A stretch of DNA of 64,000 nt from Isoetes taiwanensis (GCA_021234155.1 JAJEKV010000234.1:541501-605500), one strand, 5' to 3'; positions 34,504 to 48,036 are shown, counted from the first letter of the stretch. The notes: generated by a model from the sequence alone, not told the origin. Numbers and translations: made by a program.

Positions 34504-37500
34504 ATGAAGATTGTTTCTTGAAATATGAGAGGTATTAAGGGTCCTTTGAAAAGAAAGAGGGCTCTAATTGCCATTAGGGAGATCAAGGCAGATATAATCC
34601 TCCTACAAGAGCACAGGCTCCCATCCTTTGAAGCATCAAATCCAGGTAATTGGATTTTTCCAAATGGGGATTCTACATGGGCCCCAGCAGATGGTACCAA
34701 GGGGGGTATATGCATTGCTTGGAAAGGGTTAAAAAAAATAGACTACTTCTCACATCCCTCGGGCAGGTGGCAGGTTGTGTTTCTGGAAATCGAAAAAGAG
34801 CAGGTAGGCATCATCAATGTCTATGCTTCAACTGCCCCTGAAGAAAGAGAAAAGCAATGGTTGGAAATGTGTGATTGGTTACAGAGACAAAATGTCAATA
34901 ATTGGATCTTGAGTGGGGATTTTAACAACACCCCCTCGTGGGATCAGAAGGCAGGTAAAAAATTGAACATGACAAGGGGAGAAAGGTTCCAGTGGGATAA
35001 GCTGATCCACAGATTTGTGTATCATGCCCTATCATCTTCAAATGCTTATTCTTGGAGTAATAAAAGGAAAGGATTGGACAGAATGTATTGTCTTCTTGAT
35101 AGATACTACACAAACATATCCTCCTTAGCAGGCTGGGACAACTTGACTATAAGTAATGACTGCAGTAATTCCATTTCGGACCACTATCTCCAGATTTTAG
35201 ACACTGGAAAGATACCTCAAAATAATCCTTCTGACATCCCATTTAACTTCAATAACAGTTTATTGAACAACAAAGCTTTCTGTGATGATTTTACCACATA
35301 TTACAGTTCCTTGAAAGCTATAAATCCAAGTGGGTCAATGAAAGAGTTTGTCATGAAATGTAAGCAGATAAAAAATTGGATAAAACAGTGGGGTAAACAA
35401 TGGAATCAGAGGAAGAAACAGGAAAAATCAGAGATCTACATAGAAATGAAAGAAAGACAAAAACTTTTTCTTGACAAAAATGATGTGACTCTTCAACAAA
35501 GGGAAGAATTTTTGGAAAGGAAAGTTAAGTTAATAGAAGAACATGAGGCCAAGAGTTTGGCAATCAAGAGTAGAAGCTTGTATATTAACTTCATGGATAA
35601 CTGTAGCTCAAGTTTTTTTTCTTGGGGCTGCTAAGAGCGAGGATATTGAACAATGGGATTGTTTGATGTGGATGATCACGGGAACTATCTAAGCAGGGAG
35701 GACATACTACATTTATTCCATAGCAAATATAAAGATCTTTTTGCTGCAAAAGCCATGGATAGTGAAAGCATGTCAGACTTTTTTAATTTTCTTGGCCCCA
35801 AAGATTTGCCAGTTGAAGAAGATCAACTTTTGGCTATCGCAATGGAGAATGAAATTCTGGAAACTGTGAGAAGTATGGCACATGGGAAAAGCCCGGGGCG
35901 GATGGCTTACCCCACGAGTTTTATGAACACTTTTTGGGGCATAATGTCTAAAGATCTTACAACATTTATACAAGGTGCATGGCAGGCTGAAAAACTTCAC
36001 CCAGCTATTAATGCTGGACTCATTGCCTTAGTTCCAAAAGTTGATAAGCCTGCTACCTTCTCGGACTGGAGACCAATATCATTGACTAATGTGTCATACA
36101 AAATTATAGCCAAGATCTTTGCCAATAGGCTTAATAATATTCTGCAAACAAAGATAAGCCCAGTCCAATCTGGCTTCTTACCAGGTAGAAGTATTCTCGA
36201 TAACTTCATTGGTGCATATGAAGGGCTTCACTGGAATAGAGTCACAAATCAGAATTGTGTGCTACTAAAGTTGGATTTCAAAAGGGCCTATGACACCATT
36301 GATTGCAATTTCTTGTACAGAGCAATGTCTCAAATGGGATTTTCAGAGGCAGTAATCAAAAAGGTTGCTGGGTTGAATGTCACAGGGAGTTCAGCAGTGT
36401 TGGTCAATGGTTCCCCATCTCCATTCTTTGAATGTAAAAGAGGGAGTTAGGGGGCTGTCCCCTTGCCCCTATCTTTTTTTAATAGTAGCTGAGATGGTGA
36501 CTAGAACTATTTTTAAATTGCAGCAAAATGATAAAATCAGTTGCCTTGAGCTTCCAGACACATGTGAGTCCCTGTCAGCCATGCAGTATGCAGATGACAC
36601 ATTTGTGTTTTTAAAAAGACAAGGTGATCATATTAGAAACTTCCTAATGGCAATGGAGGGGTTTGGAAAAGCATCTGGTGTATTGCTGAACAAGGATAAG
36701 TGTGCAATAATTTCTGACAGTATGGATGACTACATTAAAGGGATTAAAGTTTGTGGATTTCACTCTGCTACCAAACTCTTAGGACTGCCTTTGGCCCTAA
36801 ATATGAGTTTACATGGTCTTTGGGAGCCAATAGTCACAAAAATAAAAAAGAAGTTACAAATGTACCCCAAAACTCTCTCTATGGCTGGTAGAGTAGAGAT
36901 CATTAATAGTGTCATTGCTAGCTCCCATGTATACTTCTCCTCTGCTATAATTGCAGATAAGAAAACTTATAAGGAGTTGGAGATAATTATGAAGGAATTC
37001 ATCTGGCAAGGTTCCCATATGGTTGGATGGCAAAACCTGACCCTACCCAGGAAGAGGGGAGGTCTAGGATGCAAGGATTTCTTTTTACAAGCACAGGTAC
37101 TGGCAGCTAAACAGGTATGGAGGTCTTTAATGTCATCCTCCAAGTCCCCTGCACTTCATCTTATTAAATATTGGATTGGAAAGACCTCATTAGTGGGGAG
37201 TCCTTCTACTCCTCACCAATTGCCTGACTCTGCATTTTATCAACTTAACCCAAGCAGTGGCACTTCCAATATCATGAGGAGAATCATTCAAGCATGGAAT
37301 AAAGTATCTGTCTGCTTCAGAGCCCTTCCTATAGAGAGTGTTTCACAAGAGTTTAATTTCTTTTGGCACCAAAACCTTACAGCCGAGGAGGAGGGATGTC
37401 TAGCACTGAAACATCCAAAAAAGTATAAAGAATGGACAAGTAAAGGATTATACACAATGAGCAGCATGATCAGAGGGGATAATTGGAAAACATGGCAGGA

Positions 37501-37517
37501 AATCTCTGCAATTGTAT
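34504..37517 (+). pseudogene. L1-type LINE ORF2, left part (endonuclease and RT)
   Basis: The frame starts at 34504 (ATG AAG ATT) with the usual L1 endonuclease beginning, but codon 6 is TGA at 34519-34521. The endonuclease region runs in 34525-35634 (ILLQEHRLPSFEASNPGN, LSGDFNNTPSWDQKAG, SISDHYLQI). After in-frame stops near 35632-35649, RT continues at 35653-36450 (WRPISLTNVSYKIIAKIF, SGFLPGRSILDN, KLDFKRAYDTID). A frameshift near 36445 leads to 36377-37517 (SAMQYADDTFVFL, catalytic YADD near 36585-36600). ORF1 is absent, so the insertion was 5'-truncated at about the start of ORF2. The element is interrupted at 37517 by an LTR retrotransposon and resumes at 50731. Confidence 0.9.
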
Positions 37518-39167
37518 TGTGACGTTCCACGTATTTATACGGTCTACGTCACGTATTTATACGGGACACGTACAAATACACGCACGTCACCCCCCTAAAG
37601 GTACGCCACCATGGGGGTATGGGAACTCAATTGTAACCTAGGGGGTTACTCTAAAAAGGATTAAATTAGCTATGCTAATTTAACACATTAAAGATAATAA
37701 CCTATAACTTAGGAAATTAAGATTAAATAGGATTAATTAGGCTAATTACTGTTTGGGGGAAGCCACCGCCCCAATCGATTAGGCGACATGGGGTTTCAAG
37801 TTAGGTATCAACCTGACCCCTATCCCTGTGTTGACTCCCTCAATTCGGCCAAAGAAGGAGCAGGAGCTGAGTGCCATCATACCCATCAGAGAGCCACCAT
37901 ACCAAGTCGACCCTGTGAAGCAGAAGCGGAACCCTCAACTCCCAAGAGATGGAGGCACCCCATGGTAACGAGTCCAGCCAGAATTCAGGTAGGTGGCTAG
38001 GATAGCCGTGAATTCTAGATAACGCCCCTATTGGGCCTTGGTTGTGTCCGTTTCTCTGTTCTCTTTGTGTTTTAATCATAGAAACTAACCCTTGATTGTA
38101 CAAGTAAGTTCTCTTTATATTCGATTCTGGTTCTTACTCTGAAAGGATGGATTGTTAGTTCTTTGTTTAATCTTACTCTGAAATGGGGGGGATTACGGGG
38201 GGTAGAGACCTTTGAACCGTGTATTGTAGTATGCTCCTAGATAGCGCCCTGTAGAGTCCCATTAATTGCGGCCTGTGCACAAGAGCCCACCGGGTCCTAG
38301 ATGCTATGGTCTGGCTTAGCACCAGACAAGGAACACAGTGGTGAAGTGGGGGTGGGGTCTTGCACGAACATACAAGGCTCCTGGGACTCCTACAGTGAGC
38401 TAGGCCTAATAGCCGGTCACGTAGAGGGCCGGGTATGGGTCTGACACTCCCTGGGTGTAGAGGTGTGACCCGTATGGGGCATCTTGCACTTTGAGTAGAT
38501 TTAGGGTGAGTAAATTCGCATGCGGATGCGGGGGTCGCCGATGCGGTACGTATTCTCTAGCTCACCCATGGAACCCTTTGTGATTACGGAAGGGGCGCTT
38601 CCCAGGCACTGCCTCATCGGACCAGGTGTCATGAACCTGGAGTAGGCTCAGAGGGTGATACCTTGAGCTTGCGTCTCCGGAAGGCTATAGCGAAGCCATA
38701 GCATGAATTGACCCATCTGCAAAGGGTGCATGGGGGCGGATGGAGTGGACAACCCTAGCCGATGTTCTATGCCGCCAGCGCCATGCCAAGACTTCGGTCT
38801 GCTGATCTCTTGAGGCCCGGCCGCATTGGAGTCTGGAGGGGGGTAGAACACAGGGGTTTTGGCGTTTTCTTAGGTTTAGATGCATATTCTATGCCGTTGG
38901 TAATTGGATGGATCGCCACCCTTTCGTGGTGGTTATTTATGTATATTTGTCTTGTGTGCTAACCCTTGTATTCATGCTTCAGCGGCGTAGGAGTCCCATT
39001 GAAGCGTGGGCGAATGACCCCTTCGTGTCCTTCTTTGGGACATCATTTCATAGATGACCCGAAACAGACGGAGGGCCCTGCTCATGGTGAGATGATCGCC
39101 ATGGGAGGGTAAAGTCCCCGTATGTATATCGGTAGAGGGTCATATATATATTACGGGGGCGTCCGCA
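37518..39167 (+). repeat. 5' LTR of the chromovirus
   Basis: 1650 bp, aligned end to end with 49072-50730. Its first 70 bases contain six ACGT cores (37522, 37529, 37546, 37551, 37568, 37584), the core of many plant bZIP and bHLH binding sites. Confidence 0.93.
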
Positions 39168-39168
39168 G

Positions 39169-39180
39169 TGGTATCAGAGC
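39169..39180 (+). other. Primer-binding site, initiator tRNA-Met
   Basis: TGGTATCAGAGC begins one base after the LTR end, complementary to the 3' end of initiator tRNA-Met as in most plant chromoviruses. Confidence 0.93.
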
Positions 39181-39749
39181 CGTGATTTCGATTGCTTTCG
39201 AAATCATAGCAGCAGCCAAACACTAACTTCGTAGCCCCGGTAGTTAGGAGGAGAATTTGAGTCAATGTGTTGTTAGTCCTCTTTGATGTTTGGCTCGGTG
39301 TTAGGTTAAATTAAGAAATAGTAGCTTTAAAGTGGAAGATTGGAAGCCTAACAAGTGTCAGTAGGTAGCTCAAATGACGAAGAGGGTGGTTCCATTGGAT
39401 CGGGCATACTCGAATTACCTTAGAACAGTCGACTCTAGGCGAAAAATGGTCAAGGGCAGGCCCAAAAACCAACTCGGGCGCCGCTTGCCTTTTGTCACTT
39501 TGTAGTCATGGTAGAAGAGCTGGAAATGTTTGTCGGGCCCGACCGGTCAAACCAGTCAGCGCGACCCCCCAGAGTCAACTTCGAGCGCCCGCTTGCTTTT
39601 CGGCGACTCGGTCGGCGGAAGCACGTATAATGCAGCCGGCGCCCGACCGTATGCCGAGCGTATTTCCGCCGTATAATTATTTTTTTAATAATAAAATTTT
39701 AAAGTTAATAAGAAAAATTTTGAAATTTTAAAAGTTAACTGGTCGTTTA

Positions 39750-42710
39750 ACAAACCATTTCTTGTCATTTGCTTTTGCCTTCAGCGCCTCCGACCGCCTG
39801 AGCCGCCATCCGCCATCGCCACCAGACCTGACCTTGTTCTTTAGCCCTTGTGCCTTGCGAATCCTAAGCGCCCCTTTGCCATCTCCTTCGCTTGGCGCCT
39901 CACTATCGCCTTCTTCCAATGCTTGCCGCTATGGCCATCACCAAAAGCGCCGGATCCATCTACCTTGAGCATCGTGGAGATCACGCCATGATTGCCAAGC
40001 ACATGGCTACCGACCCGGCCTTCATTGATATATTGTTGGATGAGCTGGTAAACAGGTTTGAGAACAACGATAGGATTCCATATCCTATCTATCACTTCTC
40101 AGAGCCATTCTTGATCCGGCTAAACCTTAGCCGACTCTCCTACACTATTGTTGAGCAGCGACATGGTTATGATGCTCATCAAATTCTATCCTCCCGGCGG
40201 GGAAGGCCATACGGAGGAGGAAGATATTAGGCGAGGCCACCGTGTCCGTGGGTTTGGCGGGGAAGATGATCACCCGGGAGATTGAGCGGGCGGCGACACG
40301 GCAGCCCGGGAAGGGAGTACTGCAGACCGGGGGCGGCTTTTGTTGGCCATTGATGTAAGAGACCATTGAGGTTCCCCCATACCACCGGCATGAGGGTTCC
40401 AACAGTTTTGAATAGGGAGAAATCCCCGATATCGGCTTAGACTATCCGACCACCATTCGGATAGATATGGGTCCGCTGGCCAAACCCCGTACCATCGGCC
40501 GAACTTAATCGCCGTCTTTGCGGCCCAACTTTTGCTCAGATCCAAGAAGATCCGAGGAGAGCCCGGGAGGAACGGGGGAGAAGTTTGAGGGATGAGGCGG
40601 GACCAGCAAGAGGGAGGTGCATTGGGAGGGGCGGGCCCAAACCCGACGATCGTTGCTGATAAGCAGGAGGAAGGGGTCTAGCCCATAAGACCCCGCCGAT
40701 CATTACAAAGCTAGGCTGTCGGGGCTTTTGGGAAAGAAGACAACTCCGTGGGAGGCGGTGGTGGAGCGACTCCCCAGGTTCTTTGGGGCTAAAGGCAGTT
40801 ACCGACACCGGCGGGGCCACTGTAAAGCCGAGTCTGTGGAAGCCTCCAGAATGCAGGCGAGTGCGGTAGCCTTCTTGAGGAAATCCGCCAAGTTCAGTCT
40901 ATAGAGCTTACGATTAGGAAGCTACCCTTCGAGGCTGATGCGAGAGATCGGCGGCAGATTCGAACCGTCTCCGTTCCGGACCTTTGCAATTTTAGGCGCT
41001 CCAAGAGGCTGCTGAAGCCTACTTGGTGGCACTTTTTGGTGACGCCAATCTTTGCGCAATCCACGCAAAGAGGGTCACCATAATGCCTAAGGATTTAGCC
41101 CTCGCCCGCAGGATACGGGGGGAGCATCCTTAGCTTAACTGCGGGAGTCCGCATTTGTAAATATTTTCTTGTGATATTTAATAAAAACTTTTATTTTGAA
41201 TTAAAAGCTTAATTATTTTATGTTAAATATAAAATAAAATGCTGACGTCAGCCTCAATAAAAGGGTTTAAAAGGGGACTTTTAAAGTTATTTCAAACGTT
41301 TCTCTTCCTCTCTCCTCCCTTCTAGCGCTGACCTTGCCGCCTGGTACCACGAGGGAGAGCAATGGGATCCGCAAGTCCCTTTCGACCTGCTGCGACCCAT
41401 GCTATGCCAACGCCTAGACCTCCTCGCCAATATGCAGCGGCATCCGGATTACGCCGGATTTCTCGACTTCTACATGGAGGAAATTCTTCCTCTGTGTATT
41501 CCTCTTGGGGATCCTCCCCAGCTGTATTTGGAGCGGGAGGTAGTCCGGCAGATGTTAGGCGGGGACACACACGCTTATGACGTCTTGAAGGGGAAGCTCC
41601 GATGTGGTAAACACTTGCCAGTGGTCCAACATCAGGGGCAGCAATATCTGGAAGTTACTTTCGCCCTAGCCATCCTCATGGACCAATACGTTGAGGATGA
41701 AACCTTGCACTGTAGAGAAGGGCAAACTGCGAGTCTTAGAGGAGGGAGGATGAGCACATAGGTATGGGACTTAAGCCCGTTGGAAAGCGACTAGCGGAGG
41801 AGTTACCGCTTGCGCCGTGAACAAGCTATAGGCTTGTCCGGGATTAAACGGCCTTCCGGTTATCTACCACCAAGGGCAAGAGTACCTTCTCTTGGATGAT
41901 ATTATCACGGGCGTATCACATGGTGGCGGTTCGGCGCAAAGCGCAAAGACCATGTACTTTACGAGCTTGGAATAATGTATGGATGATTTTATCGACTTCA
42001 CTTTCTACCGAAGCTTCCTCGAGGGAGGTGCACCCCACCGCCGGTTCCCGGGGAGACCATAGAGCCGGCGGAGACTCTATTACGTCGCCGGGACCGTGAT
42101 CACGAGCCGGGCGGCTTCGAACCTTCACCCGGATGCCTTCACGGCTATGGGACCTCACGTCCCAAACATCAATATGGTTGAGGTCCCCTCTGACTCAGAT
42201 GAGGAGGGAGAGGATTTATATCATAATCCTGCGCATAAGAAGGAGGAGCAACAGGAGCTTAAAGAGGAAGAAGTCCCCATGGACTTGGATAAGGAAGTAG
42301 CTACATCTGAGACCCCGCAAGGGAAGGTGCTGGGTAACCACCTCACCCGTTTCTTTTTTGTCGACCTTCCGGCGGGCAAGTCCTTTTCATAGCCCGAGAT
42401 CTAGGGCGGTGAAGCTTCATGGTGGGCCCTCCGTGCTCTCTCTACACTGGCCGGCCACAAGAAGCTTCCCTATCGTACGTTTACTTATGTACTCGTACGA
42501 CGGGATCTCGCCCTGACGGCCTTGGGTCAGGATATTGCGCCTTGGATGGGCATGAAGCTCCTCGCGGCAGCCCCATTGGCCGTTGCCTATCCACCGGAGG
42601 TTGCATCGGTTGCGGCTACCACAGTAGACCCTGGGGTAACTCTGCTGCGACACCGACCGCCTCCACCACCTCCTAGGACTACGGATGAAGAGGCGGGACC
42701 TAGCTCCTAG
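39750..42710 (+). pseudogene. Long decayed coding-like region upstream of gag
   Basis: Plus-strand segments with protein-like composition occur in changing frames: 39931-40230 (SIYLEHRGDHAMIAKHMATD, ILLDELVNRFENNDRIPYPI), 41320-41761 (DLAAWYHEGEQWDPQVPFDL, GFLDFYMEEILPLCIPLGDP), 42144-42392 (acidic, VEVPSDSDEEGEDLYHNPAH) and 42484-42710 (LALTALGQDIAPWMGMKLLA, PPPPPPRTTDEEAGPSS). The region is more GC-rich than its surroundings. I recognise no family. It may be an additional ORF of this element or a captured host gene. The strand and position, after the primer site and before gag, suggest it is part of the element transcript. AT-rich sequence at 41150-41290 divides it. Confidence 0.45.
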
Positions 42711-42918
42711 ACTAATTGTGCTACGCAATTTTCTTATGTATATATATATGCGTGTGATTATGAGATTTTGGATTGGCAAATGTTTTAGCCATATTGAAAA
42801 ATGGTGTACCTTATTTACTTGTTAAATACAATACTGTTTTGATAAGTATAAGTGAATTGTTTCTTTTTATGACGTCCTCTTCAAAGCATTAAAGTTTAGA
42901 ATATAGTGGAATTACAAA

Positions 42919-43407
42919 ATGTTCTCTATTCATTCCAACTATGTTGCAGAAGAGACCCTTTGGGAGTATGAGGAGAGGATTACCGATATGGTTAGGAGGG
43001 ACGATCCCGGACCGCCAGACCAGGACTATGGTCAGAGATATGGTGAATATCCAGAGTGGGATAAAGGCTATGAGATTGAACCACCGCCGCCAGGAGAACC
43101 CTATGACCCTGACAAAGGGCTGGAAATAGTTAATATCCTTAGGGACAGAGCTTTCGAGGATCTGAAGATGACCCTGTGCCGTACCTGGGACTATTGGAAT
43201 ATGAGCAGGCACGAGGCTTTCGAGGACGCCAACGACCACCTTTGGCAACTCTTCTATGCTCTGCGAAGGCTTTTCAACCTTCTTATTATCAGCCCAACAT
43301 GGGAATACCAGCCAGTGATTGTCCAAGCTTGGGCGCGCTATAAACTCGTTAGAGCTGTACGAGAGAGTACCCGCTACGCAATCCTATACCCCTTCGCGAA
43401 CCCCTAG
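42919..43407 (+). CDS. Intact 162-codon ORF upstream of gag, unrecognised
   Basis: Starts at ATG 42919 (MFSIHSNYVAEETLWEYEER) and ends at TAG 43405-43407. It is charged and rich in Asp, Glu, Arg, Pro and Tyr, with DPGPPDQDYGQRYGEYPEWD and then a more helical, Leu/Trp-rich half (HLWQLFYALRRLFNLLIISP). No signal peptide, zinc motif or known domain is seen. It lies between the decayed upstream region and gag of the chromovirus, separated from gag by about 240 bp of non-coding sequence. It is the only uninterrupted frame in the upstream block. It could be an accessory protein or the last exon of the upstream ORF. Confidence 0.5.
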   Translation: MFSIHSNYVAEETLWEYEERITDMVRRDDPGPPDQDYGQRYGEYPEWDKGYEIEPPPPGEPYDPDKGLEIVNILRDRAFEDLKMTLCRTWDYWNMSRHEAFEDANDHLWQLFYALRRLFNLLIISPTWEYQPVIVQAWARYKLVRAVRESTRYAILYPFANP

Positions 43408-43647
43408 GCTTGGACTCTTCAGTTATGTTTTCTTGTTTGCTGTTATGCTGTGTGCGAGTAAAACTTTAAAACTTCCACTGTATTTTACTTCCCTTTTGTA
43501 CCAACCCATGTACCAATCAACTTGTCATTGTACTCAACTTGAATGAAATAAAATATTATTTTCTGTTTGTATATTCTTTTTGTCTCTATCAACAAATGTA
43601 TCTTAAAGGGATTGTACATTACTATAAATCTGCTTATATATTCATGA

Positions 43648-46600
43648 ATGCTCGCTATAGACGGTGTACGTAACGCCGCTTGGCAAACACCCTCCAACGC
43701 CAGTAGGCTGACACCTGAACAAGAATTGATGTTAATGAAAAGGCAACTCGGCGAATTACAGGCCTATGTATTGCATACCAATCCACCGCAACAAACCCAG
43801 GAGGACGGACCGGAATTACCTCCGTGACCATTGAGTCCACCTGCACAACAGCCATCTCCTCCTAGAGCTAGCCCTGTACCTGTACCAAGGAGGACTCATG
43901 CTAAGCGTCACCGAAGTTCCTCTAAGGATAGCGCCACTTCCTCACACTCAACCACTTCGGTGTCTTCTGGGTCATCGCTATCAGTCAGTGACCATGCAAA
44001 GCGTAAGGATAAGGAATACCGTAAAACCGTTGATACAACCATAACTAGTATATGGAAGAACAGGAAGCTGGCTCAGTTTGATGGGAAATCCAGAGGCGGC
44101 TTGAATGCAGAATCCTGGTTGGACGAGATGAAGGAGTTTGGAAAATCCTATGGAATGACGGAGAAGGATACAGGAAAGGTTGCCACCACCAACCTTACCA
44201 GAGCTGCCCGTATTTGGTGGAAGGGTTATGCCAGAGCTAAGCACCTGGACAAGAGCAGGTGCAAGTTCAAAAAGTTCGCTAAGGCTTTTAAATCGCATTA
44301 TGTGCCTCGTGCGCACAAATGCCAACAGATCCAGACCTTTTACAGGTTAGAACAGAAGGGCATGTCCGTTCAGGCCTACACTGATTTATTCATGCGCTTG
44401 AGGTTGTATATACCAGGAATGAATGAAAAGATGGCAGTAGAGGGCTACATTGAAGGGTTGGCCCCATCCATTAAACGCATGGTCAAGGCCATAGACCCAA
44501 AATCAGTAGCAGAAGCGGAAGCTAAGGCATTAAGCCTCGAAGAGAACACGCCAAGAAACCAGTATCCGCGACCTGCTCCTTATTCGCAGCCACGGCTGTC
44601 CACACCTTACAAACCCCGTTCGCCAAGTCCGGGGCCTTCTCAGCAGAACTCTTACGGCCGCCAGGAGAAGAAAGTCACCTTTAGCACGCCAGATAAGCAG
44701 AACAATGCCGGTAAGGAAGTTCGGAGCCTCTTACAGTCCATTCCTAAAGAGACCAGAGAACAGCTCCGCCGAGATAAGGCATGCTACAGGTGTATGAGGC
44801 CTGGACACTTCATGCAGAATTGCCCTTACGTCACGCAGACTGCCCAACTGGCCATGGCCGACCTTGATTGGGAAGATCTGGAGTCCAATCTCCCTGTTGA
44901 GGACGAGACTCCCGAGTACATTCACGGTGCATCTCATATTCTTGCCACTATAGAAACTGGCAACGCTGAAAGTCAACCTTCTGTTATTTCTACAATAGGC
45001 CAAGTAGACAGTAAGCCCTTCATAATTTTGATGGATACGGGTAGCACGCATAATTTTGCTTCTCCTAGAATGGCCCAAGTATTGCAGCTTGAAACATTGA
45101 GATCCCGACCTAAGCCAGTCACGTTAGCCAGTGGTAAGATCAGACACACTCATGGCCGTCGCATTAACCTTAAAATGCAGTTGCCAGGTGCACCAGTTGC
45201 CTTGGGTGCTGAGTTAATGGACATCAGCAAATATGATCTTATTGTTGGTATGGAGTTTTTGGCATCTGTGAAGGCCAACATAGACTGCGAGAAACGAGAG
45301 GTTACCTTCAACGCCGCTAATGGAGCACGTATGACGATAAAAGGTGATCCATTCAACTCTGTTATGCAGTCCATGTCAATCAGGCAGCTAGGAAAAGCTA
45401 TACGCCGGGATAAACTCCTTTGCCTCATTACACTTGCCTCCATTGAGTCTGACACCAAGCAGAAGCAAGTAATAGACACCTTGCCACAAGACATTGCTAC
45501 CCTTCTTCGAGAATTTAGCGATCTTTTTCCAGATGAGATCCACAAGCTTCCTCCTTTCAGAGGGGTGGAATGTGAGATAACTCTAGAACTCGGTACTAAG
45601 CCTACCAGCAAGGCCCCGTACCGAATGAGTCCTCCAGAGTTGGCAGAACTTAAGAAACAACTTCAGGAGTTACTAAACCTAGGTTTTATTTGGCCTAGTG
45701 TTTCACCATTTGGCGCTCCTATTCTTTTTGTCAAGAAGAAAGATGGCTCCTTGAGGATGTGTATTGATTATAGGCAGCTCAATAAGCATACCATCAAGAA
45801 TCGCTATGCTTTGCCTAGGGCAGATGATCTTATGGACCAGTTACAAGGAGCCAAATATTTCTCAAAGATTGATTTGCGCTCCGGATACCATCAAATAAGG
45901 ATAAAGGAGGAGGACATTCATAAGTCTGCTTTTCGCACCAGATATGGGCATTATGAGTTCACCGTCATGCCTTTTGGATTGACCAATGCCCCTGCAACGT
46001 TTATGCGGTTGATGAATGACATCTTCCGCCAATACTTAGATGACTTTGTTGTTATTTTCTTTGATGACATTCTCATCTATAGTAAAACCTTGCAGCAACA
46101 TGAACAACATCTTCGATTGGCTTTGCAGAAGCTAAGGCGTCATCAGCTCTTCGCCAAGTTCTCTAAATGCAAGTTTGCCACTCTGAAGGTCGACTATTTG
46201 GGGCATATTATTTCAGCAGAAGGAATTGCTACAGATCCAGCCAAGATAGAAGCAGTAAAGGATTGGCCCATTCCAGCTAATGTTTCAGAGGTCCGGAGTT
46301 TTTTGGGACTCGCAGGATATTATCAGAAATTTGTTAAGGATTTTGCAACAATTGCCGCACCTCTTACTAATCTCACAAAGCATGAGAAAGTGAAGGATTG
46401 GATGGAACATTGGAAAGCAAAAGTCCAAGTCGGCTTTCAGAAGCTCAAGGATGCTTTAGCATCTGCACCGGTCCTCACCTTGCCCGATCCTGAAAAGGAT
46501 AAATCGGTGGCCACTGATGCTAGTAAGATAGCTACCGGTGGAGTGCTAATGCAGGAGGGGAGAGTTGTTGCCTACGATTCAAAGAAAATGAATGATGCAG

Positions 46601-47883
46601 AACAGCGATACCCTACCCATGATCGGGGAGTTCTTTGGCGGTTGTCCAGCTCTCGTATTTGGAGACACTACCTTCTTGGTAGAAGATTTCAGCTAGATAC
46701 GGATCATCAGAGTCTCCGTTATCTATCCACCCAGCCAAATCTCAATCTCCATCAGAGAAGATGGATGGAATTCCTCGAGGAATATGACTTCGAGATTATG
46801 TACAAGCCAGGGAAACACAATGTGGTTGCGGATGCCTTGTCACGTCATCCTTTGATAACCCGCACCCATTGTAACGCCATTTCCACACTCACCAGCGAGT
46901 TTGGGAAACAGATAGAACAGACCCTGACCACAGATCCCGAATTTTGTAATGTTTGGGAAAGTTTGGGTAAAGAAGCCCGTACAGATAAAGAACGTGAAGC
47001 TTTTCGTTCATATAAGAAAGAGGGCAACTTATTATATCACAAGGATAAGTTGTGTGTTCCGGAGACTTCAGGGGTGCGCAAGCTAATTCTCCATGACACA
47101 CACAACAGCCCTATAGCGGGACATGCGGGTTTTATGAAAACTTATTTTAAGATCCGCTCCAGCTATTTTTGGCCTTCGATGAAGAAGGATATTGCTAGGT
47201 ACATCAAGCAGTGTCAAGTGTGTCAACAAACCAAGGCTGAGCAATTAAGAACTCCAGGGGAGTTGCAACCTTTGGATGTGCCCAACGCCAAGTGGGAAGT
47301 CATAACCATGGATTTCATTGTGGGCCTTCCACGCACTCTCCGTGGATATGATGCATTAATGGTAGTGGTCGACAAATTGTCAAAGATGGCTCACTTCCTG
47401 CCATGTCGCACCACGGACACCGCCTTCGACACCGCCTTGCTCTTTGCAAAAGAAATTTTCAGGTTGCACGGGATGCCGAGAGTAATTGTATCAGACAGGG
47501 ATCCTAAGTTTGTAAGTGCATTCTGGAAGGACTTCTTCGCCACCATCCAGACCAAGCTTGCCATGAGTACAGCTTACCATCCTCAGACAGATGGTCAGAC
47601 AGAACGTGTCAATCGTATTATCGAAGATATGCTACGAAGCTATGTATGGAGTAAACAGTCACAATGGGCGGATTATATTTATCTGGTAGAGTTCGCCTAT
47701 AACAGTACAAAGCAGGAGTCTTCCAAGATGTCTCCCTTCATGATAAATTATGGCTATCAATGTCTTACTCCAGACACATGGCATAACCCTGTTTCTAAAG
47801 TGGAGGTCTCTCAACAACTCCTTTTAGAAATCACGAGGCCTTGGTGGAGGAAGTTCGTGGTTACTTGTTGGCGGCACGCGTGA
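43648..47883 (+). pseudogene. Gag-Pol polyprotein of the chromovirus
   Basis: The likely start is ATG 43648; a TGA at 43825-43827 interrupts, and the frame is then open to 47883. Counting residues from 43831: Gag capsid region about 125-225 ([20 protein letters not shown]), zinc knuckle [14 protein letters not shown] at 318-331, protease DTGS at 402-405, RT from about 597 with [13 protein letters not shown] and FFDD at 743-746, RNase H about 888-1010 ([13 protein letters not shown]), integrase zinc head from about 1087 (HAGFMKTYF...CQVCQQ), then catalytic core [16 protein letters not shown] and [13 protein letters not shown]. All key catalytic residues are present. The frame shifts near 47830, where sequence continues as [15 protein letters not shown] in another frame. 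Single-polyprotein layout as usual for chromoviruses. Confidence 0.93.
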
Positions 47884-48036
47884 TCGTCGAGGAAGAGTCT
47901 AGCGGATAAGCACCGAACCCCCACGAGTCTTCGGTGGGCGAATCGGTTTGGCTTAAGATCAAAAGTAAAACAAGCCAAGCTTAAAATTGGTAAGCTGTAA
48001 GAAGTTGGCACCGGATGGCTGGGGCGTTCAAGATGC

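Noticed and set aside
43831-43833. Gag start at 43831
   Set aside because: The codon there is TTG directly after a TGA. An in-frame ATG at 43648 with protein-like sequence between indicates the true start lies upstream and the TGA is a mutation.
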